Below, one piece after another: positions 1 through 7,379 of a stretch of DNA of 11,309 nt. The stretch spans positions 1 to 11,309 of the forward strand of contig JAJXTK010000147.1 of the NCBI GenBank assembly GCA_021783935.1, written 5' to 3'. How positions within the stretch are numbered: the stretch's first letter is position 1; the number at the start of each line of letters is the position of its first letter. This DNA is from Myxococcales bacterium. Its GTDB lineage: Bacteria; Myxococcota_A; Polyangia; Polyangiales; JADJMO01. Under the pieces are notes generated by a model. It ran no database searches and was not told where the DNA came from. It was given only the letters and a program-made list of their open reading frames with translations. A program made the translations under genes and the position numbers.

Positions 1-1628
1 GCGATGGCTGGGCGTGGTCGCCGGCCGCCGACACGTTCAAGGCCTTCACGCGCGACGCGACGCAGGGGCTCGTCGTCATCCCCTTCAGCGGCTGGAGCGA
101 CGCGAGCTACCAGTACAACAACGGCGTGCAGCTCATCGAGTACACGCAGAGCTCGATCACCACCAAGGGGGCGGCGCACTCGCGCGGCTGGACCGAGCGC
201 GGCATCTTCGTCAACGGGCGCCTCTTGTCGCTCAGCGACCTGTCGCTCGCGGTCGTCGACTACAGCGACCACGCGAACCCCAAGGTCGTCAGCGAGACGG
301 TGCTCGCGCGCAACGTCGTCGACGCGCGGCCGCAGGGGAGCTCGATCGCCGAGACGTCGACCGACTGGTGGGGCAACGACGCGAACTCCTCGGAGCTCAT
401 CGTGCGCGACATCGCCGACGCCGAGGAGAACAAGGGCGACGCCTCGATCCTCGCGCAGGTGACGGTCGGCGGCACCGACGCGCGCGTCTTCCGCAACGGC
501 GACCTCGCCTACGTCGCGACCCACGTGCGCAACCAGGTCACCTGCGATCCGAAGGTCGACCCGTACGGCACCGACGCGAACGGCAAGTGCTGGGCGTGGA
601 CCGATCAGATCCAGGTCGTCGATCTGACCGGCGGCAAGGCGGTGCTGCGCGGCAAGGTGCAGCTGCCGACCTACGGCTACTACGACTGGTGGTCGTTCGG
701 CTGGTACGGCTGCTGGTACTACGACTGGTACGACGGCGACTCGATCGTGCAGGTCGGCAACGACGCGATCGCGCTGCGCCGCTGGCAGCCCGTCTACACG
801 AAGAACGCCGACGGCAGCTACTCGTACGACGAGACCAAGCAGGGGCTGTTCGTCGTCGACCTGCAGAACCCCGACGCGCCGGCGGTCGCCTCGACGACGA
901 TCACGCAGGACCCGACCACCTGGTGGGGCAACATGCGCGCGATCGGCAACACGCTCTACACGACGCACTACGAGTGGATCGATCCGGTCGATCCGAGCAA
1001 CCCGGGCGCGACGCCGACGGTGAAGTACTACCTCGATCGCATCGACCTGACCGACCGCGCGCACCCGCGCATCGGCTCGAAGATCAACGTCCCCGGCGTG
1101 CTCGTCGGCGCCTCGCCGACCGATCCGAGCATCCTCTACACCGTCGACTACCGCTGGTACGGCAACCAGAACCTGAACGACCTCGAGGTCGTGAAGCTCG
1201 TCGGCGACTCGGCGTTCCTGCAGGGGACCCTCTCGGTCGGCGGCTACGTCGGCAGGGTGCTCGTCGACGGCGGGCACGCGTACATGTCGGCCGAGAACGA
1301 CGTATACGACGCGAAGGGGAGCTTCCAGTCTTCGACGGTGCAGCTGCACGACGTCGACCTCTCCGACCCGGCCGCGCCGGTCGATCGCGCCTCGGCGCCC
1401 AAGGCGGGGTGGGGCTGGCTGCTCGGCGTCGCGGGGGATCGCGCGCTGGTCACCTCGGGCTTCGGCCAGAACGGCGTCGACATCTACAAGCTGTCGTCGA
1501 GCGCGCCGCCCGCCTTCGACCAGTTCGTGCGCACTCGCGGCTGGTGGACGAGCTCGCTCGCGCGGCAGGCCGACACGCTGTACCTCTCGAGCGGCTACTG
1601 GGGCGTGCAGTCGATCGCGCTGAAGTGA
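1..1628 (+). CDS. Beta-propeller domain protein, 5'-truncated by window edge
   Basis: The reading frame is open from base 3 and ends with TGA at 1626-1628, so 541 residues are visible and the true start lies upstream. It resembles the bacterial and archaeal secreted beta-propeller family (Pfam Beta_propel type) with LVIVD-like blades. Four segments have the pattern hydrophobic-V-D-(L/Y)-(S/T/Q)-(D/N)-x-x-x-P, near bases 252-281 (VVDYSDHANP), 850-880 (VVDLQNPDAP), 1039-1068 (IDLTDRAHP) and 1351-1380 (VDLSDPAAP). Each would be the outer edge of one blade. WWGN occurs twice (about 366-377 and 921-932). An aromatic-rich stretch lies at 672-731. The C-terminus (W-G-V-Q-S-I-A-L-K) ends on a blade-like strand. 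Such proteins are usually exported, but the signal sequence is outside the window and the ligand is unknown. Family call fairly sure, role unknown. Confidence 0.8.
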   Translation, partial: DGWAWSPAADTFKAFTRDATQGLVVIPFSGWSDASYQYNNGVQLIEYTQSSITTKGAAHSRGWTERGIFVNGRLLSLSDLSLAVVDYSDHANPKVVSETVLARNVVDARPQGSSIAETSTDWWGNDANSSELIVRDIADAEENKGDASILAQVTVGGTDARVFRNGDLAYVATHVRNQVTCDPKVDPYGTDANGKCWAWTDQIQVVDLTGGKAVLRGKVQLPTYGYYDWWSFGWYGCWYYDWYDGDSIVQVGNDAIALRRWQPVYTKNADGSYSYDETKQGLFVVDLQNPDAPAVASTTITQDPTTWWGNMRAIGNTLYTTHYEWIDPVDPSNPGATPTVKYYLDRIDLTDRAHPRIGSKINVPGVLVGASPTDPSILYTVDYRWYGNQNLNDLEVVKLVGDSAFLQGTLSVGGYVGRVLVDGGHAYMSAENDVYDAKGSFQSSTVQLHDVDLSDPAAPVDRASAPKAGWGWLLGVAGDRALVTSGFGQNGVDIYKLSSSAPPAFDQFVRTRGWWTSSLARQADTLYLSSGYWGVQSIALK

Positions 1629-1650
1629 ACGCGACCACGGCGTGAAGTCG

Positions 1651-1680
1651 GGCCCCTCGGTCGCGAGATCGAGGGGCCTT
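1651..1680 (+). terminator. Hairpin terminator after the beta-propeller gene
   Basis: A perfect 9-bp inverted repeat, GGCCCCTCG (1651-1659) and CGAGGGGCC (1670-1678), has a 10-base loop and sits 22 bases after the stop codon. Only two T residues follow, so it is a weak or factor-assisted intrinsic terminator. It also separates the beta-propeller gene from the PilZ gene. Confidence 0.6.
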
Positions 1681-1730
1681 CGCGCTTGCGTCCCACTCGC
1701 GCGCGGCCGCGCAGGCCCCATATTTCAAGG

Positions 1731-2099
1731 GTGAGCGAGGAGCGGCGCGAGTTCACCCGCGTGCGGATCCCGATCGCCGTCGAGCTGCGGATCGACGAGC
1801 GGCGGGTGCGCGCGCTGCTGCGCGACGTGAGCATGCGCGGCGCGTCGGTCCGCTGCGGCGAGGCGCTCGACGTCGGCACGCGCTGCCGGCTCGTGATCGC
1901 GCTCGAAGGGGGCGCGCACGTCGACGCCGACGCGCGGGTGGTGCGCGCGACCGACGGCGGGCTCGCGCTCGAGATCGACGACCTCCACGGCCTCGACTCC
2001 TACCGGCACCTGCGCGGCCTGGTGCTCACCAACGCGCCCGATGCCGACGCCGCCGAGCGCGAGCTCGACGTGCACCACGGCATCCGTCGCCGACGCTGA
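1731..2099 (+). CDS. PilZ domain protein (c-di-GMP receptor)
   Basis: This 122-residue protein is essentially one PilZ domain. Both ligand motifs are intact: RxxxR at residues 6-10 (R-E-F-T-R) and DxSxxG at residues 32-37 (D-V-S-M-R-G). These bind cyclic di-GMP in the family. The C-terminal S-Y-R-H-L-R-G-L-V-L-T-N-A segment followed by an acidic tail is common in stand-alone PilZ proteins of delta-proteobacterial lineages. I chose the GTG at 1731 because the domain begins right after it. An in-frame TTG at 1686 would put the start almost on the preceding terminator. AAGG directly abuts the GTG, too close to be a normal ribosome binding site. It is a single-domain protein, so it probably acts as an adaptor on motility, exopolysaccharide or another envelope process. 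The partner cannot be deduced from this window. Confidence 0.88.
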   Translation: MSEERREFTRVRIPIAVELRIDERRVRALLRDVSMRGASVRCGEALDVGTRCRLVIALEGGAHVDADARVVRATDGGLALEIDDLHGLDSYRHLRGLVLTNAPDADAAERELDVHHGIRRRR

Positions 2100-2105
2100 G
2101 CGCGC

Positions 2106-3185
2106 TCAGGCGCGCGGCGAGATGACGCCGCGCTCGGCCAGCAGCCGCGCCATCGCGGAGAAGGCCTCGCGGCGACCGAACTGGAGCAGGTGCGCCCCGG
2201 GGAAGCGCACGAGCGGGGCGTCGAAGTGGGCGGCGAGCCGCTCGGCGTGCGAGCTCGCGCGGGTGATGCCGTCGGCCTCGGCCGCGATCACCAGCACGCG
2301 CGCGCGATCGAGCTGCGGGGCCCGGGCGAGCGGGCTCACCATGGCGAGCGCGCGCTTGCCCGCCTCGACGAGCGAGGGCGGGACCACGACGCCGCGCAGG
2401 GCCTCGTGCTCGACGACGACGTCGGTGAAGTCGGCGAGCGGAATGAACGGCACCGCGAACTCGAGCGAGGGCTCGACGGTCGCGAGCAGCGAGGCCGTGT
2501 AGCCGCCGAGGCTCATGCCGACGACGCCGACCGACGGCGCGCCGCGATCGCGCAGCCAGCCGATGAGCTGGCGCAGATCCCACATCGCTTGCCCCATCGC
2601 CTCGTTGGTGCGCGCGACGTCGGCCGTCGGGAACAGCGGCGCCCCCTTGCGGCTCGCCGGCGCCCTGAGCGCATGGAAGGGGAGCGTGAAGAGCGCGACG
2701 TCGAGCCCGAGGCGGAAGAGCCACGGCGCCGCGAACGCGCGCTCCTCGAACGAGAAGGTCCCCGCGCGATAGCCGTGGATGCACACGATCGCGGGCCTCG
2801 GGCGCGCGTGGCGGAGGTGCCGGACGTGCGCGGTGCGGTTCTCGCGAAAGCGCAGGTACTTGTCGCGCTGCTCGGCGAGCCGCGGCTCCCAGGTGCTCGC
2901 GTACCGCAGATCGAAGACGCGCCCGCCCGCCTCGAGGTCGCGCACGAAGTGCTCGTCGACCTCGCTGGGGGTGCCCGGCGCGGCGAAGAACTCCGAGGCG
3001 CTGAGCGCCGCGTACTTGGCCGCGACCTCGTCGAGGTAGGCGAGGCGCTGCGCCACGTCCTGCCGGCGCGCGCCCGGGCGCCTCGCGACCTGCTGGGCGA
3101 AGCGCACCACGGCGCGGTCGAAGCCCCCCCCGGCGCGCGCGAGGACGTCACGCAGGAGCGGCTGGCGGGCGAGGCGGGCGAGCAT
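2106..3185 (-). CDS. Alpha/beta hydrolase, ABHD18-like
   Basis: The 359-residue protein has an alpha/beta-hydrolase core. An oxyanion-side strand with H-G (C-I-H-G-Y, His137) is followed by the nucleophile elbow G-M-S-L-G-G (Ser225), an acid candidate in E-A-D-G-I (Asp305) and a late His332 in F-P-G-A-H-L. That is a complete Ser-Asp-His triad in the usual order. The C-I-H-G-Y-R-A-G region, the L-P-F-H-A motif and a roughly 130-residue N-terminal extension resemble the ABHD18 (formerly DUF2048) branch; this is from memory. No signal peptide is evident, so it is probably cytoplasmic, with an unknown ester or lipid substrate. The ATG at 3185 is preferred over one at 3278: codons 3186-3278 have about 70% G/C in third position, well below the bias of the body of the gene, and the upstream ATG overlaps the divergent gene. 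It converges on the PilZ gene with 6 bases between stops. Confidence 0.85.
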   Translation of the reverse strand: MLARLARQPLLRDVLARAGGGFDRAVVRFAQQVARRPGARRQDVAQRLAYLDEVAAKYAALSASEFFAAPGTPSEVDEHFVRDLEAGGRVFDLRYASTWEPRLAEQRDKYLRFRENRTAHVRHLRHARPRPAIVCIHGYRAGTFSFEERAFAAPWLFRLGLDVALFTLPFHALRAPASRKGAPLFPTADVARTNEAMGQAMWDLRQLIGWLRDRGAPSVGVVGMSLGGYTASLLATVEPSLEFAVPFIPLADFTDVVVEHEALRGVVVPPSLVEAGKRALAMVSPLARAPQLDRARVLVIAAEADGITRASSHAERLAAHFDAPLVRFPGAHLLQFGRREAFSAMARLLAERGVISPRA

Positions 3186-3276
3186 CCGAAAGAGGGTAGC
3201 AGTCGCGTCGCGAGCCGCCCGCCCGCGCAAAGAGCGCGCTTGTCCGAGCGCGCGGCAGCGCCGACGATCCTCGTCC

Positions 3277-3930
3277 ATGACCCGCGCGTCGGAGCAGGCG
3301 CTCCAAGGGCTCCGCGATCCGAAGACCATGCAGTGGTACGCGATCCCGCTGCTCGCGATCGTGTTCTACGTCTACGCGCGCGAGCTCGCCGAGGCGCGCA
3401 AGAGCAAGGACTACGGCGTCGTTCAGGCCGGCTTCACGGTGCTCGGCATGGACCTCGTCAACGAGACGATCAACGGCTGGATCCTCGCGCTGACGCACCG
3501 CTCGGCGCTCTGGACCGCGCCGGGGCCCTCGGCGCTGCGCATCTTCGTCGGGCTGAACCTCGAGATCTTCTTCATGTTCGCGATCGCGGGGATCATCTTC
3601 GCGAGGAGTTGGTCGGACCGGCCCGGCGCTCGCGTGCTCGGCCTGCCCGACCGCTGGTTCTGGGCCGTCGCCTACTCGGCCTTCAGCGTGCTGGTCGAGT
3701 GGTGGCTGAACCTCGGCGACGTGCTGGTGTGGGAGTACTCGTGGTGGAACCGCTCGCCGCTCGGCGTCGTGCCGATCTTCTTCTTCGGCTACCTGCACTT
3801 CTACGTCGCGGCGATCCTCGTCTTGCGCCTTCGGAGCAACCGCGGCCGCGCGATCGCGATCCTCTCGATTTACGGCGTCGCGCTCGTCGGCAACGTGCTC
3901 GGCCTCGGCGTGCTCGGCTACCGGTACTGA
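3277..3930 (+). CDS. Polytopic membrane protein, unknown family
   Basis: The 217-residue protein has about six hydrophobic segments, near residues 19-34, 50-72, 86-109, 127-149, 162-184 and 191-212. There is no signal peptide or soluble domain. Three predicted helices carry acidic and Asn residues within the hydrophobic stretch: Asp59, Asn62 and Glu63; Asn94 and Glu96; Glu141 and Asn145. Aromatic residues cluster around 141-157 (E-W-W-L-N-L-G-D to E-Y-S-W-W-N). His174 lies in helix five. This suggests a binding or catalytic site inside the membrane, but I do not recognise the family. The start is the first ATG after the divergent hydrolase gene, with no clear Shine-Dalgarno sequence. Its stop lies 24 bases from that of the opposite-strand membrane gene, with no obvious terminator between. 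Gene call good, function unknown. Confidence 0.8.
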   Translation: MTRASEQALQGLRDPKTMQWYAIPLLAIVFYVYARELAEARKSKDYGVVQAGFTVLGMDLVNETINGWILALTHRSALWTAPGPSALRIFVGLNLEIFFMFAIAGIIFARSWSDRPGARVLGLPDRWFWAVAYSAFSVLVEWWLNLGDVLVWEYSWWNRSPLGVVPIFFFGYLHFYVAAILVLRLRSNRGRAIAILSIYGVALVGNVLGLGVLGYRY

Positions 3931-3954
3931 GCCGCGAGCGTCCGGCGCGAGAGC

Positions 3955-5130
3955 TCACGCGCGGCGGCCGGCGGCCACGTGCGCGCCGAGCGCCGCGAGC
4001 ACGAAGGCGACGGGGGCGCAGGCGAGGCCGAGCGCGACGGCGACGGGCGCCACGACTCCCAGCACGGCGAGCAGGGCGCCGAGCGACAGCATCGCCGCGA
4101 CGCCGGCCTCGAGCACGTAGGCGCGCTGGCGATCGCGGCCGCCGCTCGCGAGCGCCACGATCGCGGCCGTGACCGGGAACGACGCGATCACGCCGAGCGC
4201 GAGGAGCAGCGCCGCCGCGTCCTGCGCCGGACCGCCGCGATCGATCTCGCCGAAGTCGATGCGCGCGCTGTGCCCGAGCCACACCGAGGCGGCGAAGCCG
4301 AGGAGGATGCCGCCGACGTCGGCGACGGCGCCGAGCAGGATCCACGAGATGCGCACGCGCCCGCGCTTTAGCTGCGAGCGCGCGAGGTCCCGCATGGTCT
4401 CCTGCCCGAGCTCGGCGCGCGAGGTGGGGGGGGCGTCTCGCAGGGCGCGCAGCCGCCAGAGCCCGACCACCGCGTAGATCGTCGAGAGCAGCACGATCGC
4501 GACGGCGATGGGCACGCCCAACGAGCCCGATCCGCGCGAGGCGACGTCGACCCAGCCGCGCAACAGGATCGTCCCGAGCGCGTAGCGGCCGAACGGCGTG
4601 CCGCCGTAGTGGCCGTCGTAGAGCGCCGAGCGCGCGAGGCCGTACGCCCACGTCATGGCGAGCGCGACGTCGCCGAGCGCGAGGAGCCCGAGGCGCACCC
4701 CGGCGCCGCCGGCGAGGCGTCCCAGAAACGCGAGCACGATCACGCGACCTATCACCAGCCCCGCCGCGCTCGCCGCCGCGAGCAGCTGCGGGTCGACGTC
4801 GTCGCGCTTGGCGTAGTTCAGCAGCGCCGGCCAGACCACCGCCGCGACCCCCAGCACGTGGAGCGGCCCGACGATCCCGAACGAGACGAGCCACCGTCGC
4901 GTCGACTCGACGTCGCGCAGGCGCCCCCCGACGACCATCTCGAGCACCAGCGACTCGACGACGCGGATCACGATTGCCGTCGCGGCGCCGCCGACCAGCA
5001 CGACCGCGAAGAGCAGCAGCGGCCAGCGCGCCGCCTTCGGGCGCAGCCGCATCGCCAGCGCGACCCCGGTCAACGTCGCGAGCGCGACGACGAGGGGCAA
5101 GAGCGCGGCGTACGGCACGGGGAGCACCAT
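3955..5130 (-). CDS. Large polytopic membrane protein, unknown family
   Basis: The 391-residue protein has nine or ten hydrophobic segments, roughly at residues 7-27, 36-57, 80-104, 116-137, 146-167, 205-227, 261-285, 303-329, 338-360 and 361-383. A longer polar loop lies at about 228-260 (R-D-A-P-P-T-S-R-A-E to Q-L-K-R-G-R). I see no transporter, protease or transferase signature. The early V-E-S-L-V-L-E segment is faintly like PrsW proteases but lacks their conserved E-E-x-x-K motif. Start is the ATG at 5130, 52 bases after the stop of the beta-barrel gene, and no strong ribosome binding site is visible. The same strand and short gap suggest it is the last gene of a unit with yacG and the beta-barrel gene. 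Real gene on length and codon bias; role unknown. Confidence 0.78.
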   Translation of the reverse strand: MVLPVPYAALLPLVVALATLTGVALAMRLRPKAARWPLLLFAVVLVGGAATAIVIRVVESLVLEMVVGGRLRDVESTRRWLVSFGIVGPLHVLGVAAVVWPALLNYAKRDDVDPQLLAAASAAGLVIGRVIVLAFLGRLAGGAGVRLGLLALGDVALAMTWAYGLARSALYDGHYGGTPFGRYALGTILLRGWVDVASRGSGSLGVPIAVAIVLLSTIYAVVGLWRLRALRDAPPTSRAELGQETMRDLARSQLKRGRVRISWILLGAVADVGGILLGFAASVWLGHSARIDFGEIDRGGPAQDAAALLLALGVIASFPVTAAIVALASGGRDRQRAYVLEAGVAAMLSLGALLAVLGVVAPVAVALGLACAPVAFVLAALGAHVAAGRRA

Positions 5131-5182
5131 GCCAGCTGGGCGCGCGACGGTGCAACTCGACCGCCGCGCTCGCCGGGCGAGC

Positions 5183-5971
5183 TCACGGGTAGTGGAAGCC
5201 GACGTGCGCGAAGAGCGTGGCGGCGATCCCGACGCTGCTGCCGTCGGCGGCGAAGGCCGCGTCGGCCACCGGCACGCCTTGGCGCTTGAGGAACAGCGCG
5301 TCGAGCGAGAGGTCGGCGCCTAGCTCCCAGTGCGACGAGACATAGTACTGGAAGCCGCCGCGCGCGGCGACGTCGAGCCCCGTCACGTCGATCGAGGCGC
5401 AGAAGGCGCCGCACATCTGCGTCGAGAAGTTGTTCGCAGTCGCCCAGCCGACGCCGAGGCCGATGCGCGGCCAGAAGCGCCCCGAGCCGGGCTGATAGGC
5501 GATCTCGCCGCCGATCGTGGTCAGGTCGAAGTGCTGCGTCGGCAGGTACTCGAGGCGCGCGCCGAGCTGGAAGGCGACGAACTCGAGCCCCGCGCCGACG
5601 CCGAACGCGCCGCCGGTGCCGGTGCGGTAGCCCTTGGCCGAGTCGGGCAGCACCCCGCCGAGGCTCGCCGTGCCGACGCCGATCTGCGGCTGGAGGTAGA
5701 CGAAGTGCAGGCCGACCCCCGTGTCCTCTTGCGTCGCTTGCTGCAGGCGCTGCTGCGTCGAGCCGGGCGGGGGCGGCGGCGCCACGCTCCCCGGCTGCCC
5801 GGCCGAGGGCATCGGCGGCGGCGGCGGCGGCGCGCCGTTCGGATCGCTCCCGTCGGTCTGCAGATCCTGGGCGAGGGCCGCCGCGGGCAGCAGCAGCGCG
5901 AGCGCGGCGATGACGACGCGCGCGAGGCCGAGGTGCGGACGGCGGGCTTGCGGGTTGCGATGTGAGTTCAC
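5183..5971 (-). CDS. Outer-membrane beta-barrel protein with Pro-rich spacer
   Basis: The product is 262 residues. A positively charged start and hydrophobic stretch (about residues 14-30) end in A-A-L-A, predicting signal peptidase I cleavage after residue 34 (before Q-D-L). Residues 45-70 form a Pro/Gly spacer with P-P-P-P-P-P and P-P-P-P-P runs. From residue 85 there are alternating polar and hydrophobic strands rich in Gly, Tyr and Phe, such as V-G-L-H-F-V-Y-L-Q-P and L-G-A-R-L-E-Y-L-P, ending in H-V-G-F-H-Y-P. This is the layout of small OmpX/opacity-like barrels, except the last residue is Pro rather than Phe or Trp. Cysteines in M-C-G-A-F-C could form a loop disulfide. The GTG start overlaps the yacG stop (GTGA, 5968-5971), and GAGGA lies only 3 bases upstream, suggesting coupled translation. 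Pore or ligand unknown. Confidence 0.82.
   Translation of the reverse strand: MNSHRNPQARRPHLGLARVVIAALALLLPAAALAQDLQTDGSDPNGAPPPPPPMPSAGQPGSVAPPPPPGSTQQRLQQATQEDTGVGLHFVYLQPQIGVGTASLGGVLPDSAKGYRTGTGGAFGVGAGLEFVAFQLGARLEYLPTQHFDLTTIGGEIAYQPGSGRFWPRIGLGVGWATANNFSTQMCGAFCASIDVTGLDVAARGGFQYYVSSHWELGADLSLDALFLKRQGVPVADAAFAADGSSVGIAATLFAHVGFHYP
5814..5831 (-). repeat. (CCG)6 triplet repeat in the beta-barrel gene
   Basis: Six perfect CCG codons in a row encode the P-P-P-P-P-P run of the spacer after the signal peptide. Length change by slippage would stay in frame. Confidence 0.9.
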
Positions 5972-6168
5972 GCGTCCTCGTCGGGTGCGAAGGAAGGGGC
6001 GAGCGAGTCGGCTTCGTCCCGTGGGACGGGCTCGGCGGGAATTCGATACGACTCCGACAGCCAGCGGCCGAGGTCGATGGCGCGACAACGCGCAGAGCAC
6101 AGGGGGAATGCCCGGTTGGTGCGCGGATCTCCGACGCCGTTGCCACAGATGGGGCACTCGCGGGGCAT
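5968..6168 (-). CDS. yacG: DNA gyrase inhibitor YacG, zinc-binding
   Basis: The 66-residue protein matches the YacG family in size and motifs. Four zinc ligands have the family spacing C-x2-C-x15-C-x3-C (Cys5, Cys8, Cys24, Cys28). They are followed by the signature I-D-L-G-R-W-L-S-E-S-Y-R-I-P and an acidic tail. In E. coli, YacG binds GyrB and inhibits gyrase; the same role is inferred here. The ATG at 6168 puts C-P-I-C at residue 5, as in known members. An in-frame ATG at 6237 would add 23 residues that also keep the codon bias, so a longer form is possible. Neither start has a clear Shine-Dalgarno sequence. Its stop overlaps the GTG of the beta-barrel gene by four bases. In Enterobacteria yacG sits near coaE; this context is different. 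Confidence 0.9.
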   Translation of the reverse strand: MPRECPICGNGVGDPRTNRAFPLCSARCRAIDLGRWLSESYRIPAEPVPRDEADSLAPSFAPDEDA

Positions 6169-6320
6169 GACCCGGAAAAGGTAGCCCGGCTGCGCCGCGG
6201 CGTCCCGTGCGCGCGCGCCGCGCGTGATGGGGGTCATCCCACGTGGCGGTCATCCTTACGCGCCGCGCCGAGGCGCAACGAGCTCGCCTCTCGCAAGCCG
6301 GCTCCGGCTACGCTCGCCCG

Positions 6321-7379
6321 ATGCGTCTGCTGCCGCTCCTCGCCCTCGCGACGGCCGTCGCGGCGTGCGGGCCGACGCAACGCCCGCGAGCGGGGGGCGA
6401 GCGCCACGCCAAGACCATCGTCGAGCCGCCGGTGCCGCCGGGGCACGTCGCCGCGATGGGCCCGCTGGTGCTCGAGTCGGTAGACGTCGTGCGCCACGAG
6501 GTCGGCTGGGACCTCGACTTCGTCCACGCGACGCGCGTCGTCGCCTACGACGTCGTGGTCGCGCAGCGCGGCGCCGCCTGCCTCGGGGCGAAGATCGCCG
6601 GCGCGACGCGCGATGGGCGCGGCTGCGAAGGGTTCGGCACCTTCCCGCCGGAGTGCGACGCGGGGCCGCCGATGCGTGCGCGCTTCGAGGTCACCGTGAA
6701 GTACGCGATCGACGTCGCCCAGCGGTGCGCCGGCGAGACCCAGGCCTACCCGGTGCGCGACGCGCACGACGCGCGCGCGGAGCTCACGGCCGGCGGCATG
6801 GCCTGCTTCCGAAATCGCAACAAGCTGCGCCCCGAGGCGAGCTGGACGTCGGTGTACGCGCTCACCGAGCTGTCGATCGGCGAGCAGCTGTCGAGCGTCA
6901 CGAGCGACGCGCCGTGGCTGCTCGCGCAGCTGCTCGAGGGGGCGCAGCCGACCTTCTGTCGCGACGACGGCGCGTATCTGAGCGGCCGTCCGGGGGCAGC
7001 GGCGGGCGAGGCGCCGGCGGCCGCCGATCAGGCCGCGCTGGCGCGGGGGCTGCTCGCGCGCGTCGCGGCCGGGGCGACCGGGTCGAGCGTGCCGCTCACG
7101 GCGGGGGGGTGGAAGACCGAGCACGATCTCTGGGAGGCGTGCAACGCCCCGCAGGCCCGCGGCGATCTGGTCGCGCAGGAGCGCTGCCAGCTCTTGCGCC
7201 AGCTCGATCGCTTCCTCACGGACGTCGAGACCGCCGCGCGCCCCGAGACGCCGCGCGGCCTCGGCGCCCCTCCGGTCGAGCCGACGGCGAGCGCGAGCAA
7301 GGAGGCGCCGTGCCCGTCGGCGACGACGAGCGCCTCGTCGGGGCGCCTGTGCGCCGAGCCGCCCGGAGGCAAGCCGTGA
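6321..7379 (+). CDS. Cys-rich lipoprotein, unknown function
   Basis: The 352-residue protein begins with a short lipoprotein signal (M-R-L-L-P-L-L-A-L-A) and a lipobox V-A-A-C at residues 13-16, so it is probably lipidated at Cys16. The next residue is Gly, compatible with outer-membrane sorting. The mature part has many cysteines, in A-A-C-L, R-G-C-E-G, P-E-C-D-A, Q-R-C-A-G, M-A-C-F, T-F-C-R and later W-E-A-C-N and E-R-C-Q, which suggests disulfides in the periplasm. An Ala-rich linker (about residues 215-235) separates two globular parts. The tail is low in complexity (T-A-S-A-S-K and S-A-T-T-S-A-S-S). I do not recognise a family. The ATG at 6321 fits the signal peptide, although upstream in-frame ATGs exist. 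It overlaps the next gene by GTGA, and the two probably act together. Confidence 0.8.
   Translation: MRLLPLLALATAVAACGPTQRPRAGGERHAKTIVEPPVPPGHVAAMGPLVLESVDVVRHEVGWDLDFVHATRVVAYDVVVAQRGAACLGAKIAGATRDGRGCEGFGTFPPECDAGPPMRARFEVTVKYAIDVAQRCAGETQAYPVRDAHDARAELTAGGMACFRNRNKLRPEASWTSVYALTELSIGEQLSSVTSDAPWLLAQLLEGAQPTFCRDDGAYLSGRPGAAAGEAPAAADQAALARGLLARVAAGATGSSVPLTAGGWKTEHDLWEACNAPQARGDLVAQERCQLLRQLDRFLTDVETAARPETPRGLGAPPVEPTASASKEAPCPSATTSASSGRLCAEPPGGKP
7365..7378 (+). promoter_or_regulatory. Ribosome binding site fixing the GTG start at 7376
   Basis: GGAGG (7365-7369) lies 6 bases before GTG at 7376-7378, inside the end of the upstream lipoprotein gene. It decides the start of the PEGA-like gene and indicates coupled translation of the pair. 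Confidence 0.75.

Noticed and set aside
14..1645. Second plus-strand frame over the beta-propeller gene
   Set aside because: Its translation is Arg-rich and structureless, whereas the chosen frame shows repeated blade motifs and expected codon bias.
3234..3253. GC-only inverted repeat GCGCGCT/AGCGCGC in the divergent region
   Set aside because: Seven bases of alternating G and C are likely by chance in this sequence, and no promoter elements flank it.
3186..3278. N-terminal extension of the hydrolase to an ATG at 3278 that overlaps the divergent ATG at 3277
   Set aside because: Third-position G/C drops to about 70% there and the hydrolase reads naturally from 3185; this stretch is better taken as the divergent promoter region.
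2190..4172. Long open frame on the plus strand (660 codons)
   Set aside because: It lies antisense to the hydrolase, which has a complete catalytic triad, and then overlaps the six-helix membrane gene in another frame. Its translation is Arg/Ala/Glu-rich without motifs.
3955..5130. PrsW-like intramembrane protease for the large membrane protein
   Set aside because: Only a vague V-E-S-L-V-L-E resemblance; the conserved E-E-x-x-K and paired His motifs of that family are not visible.
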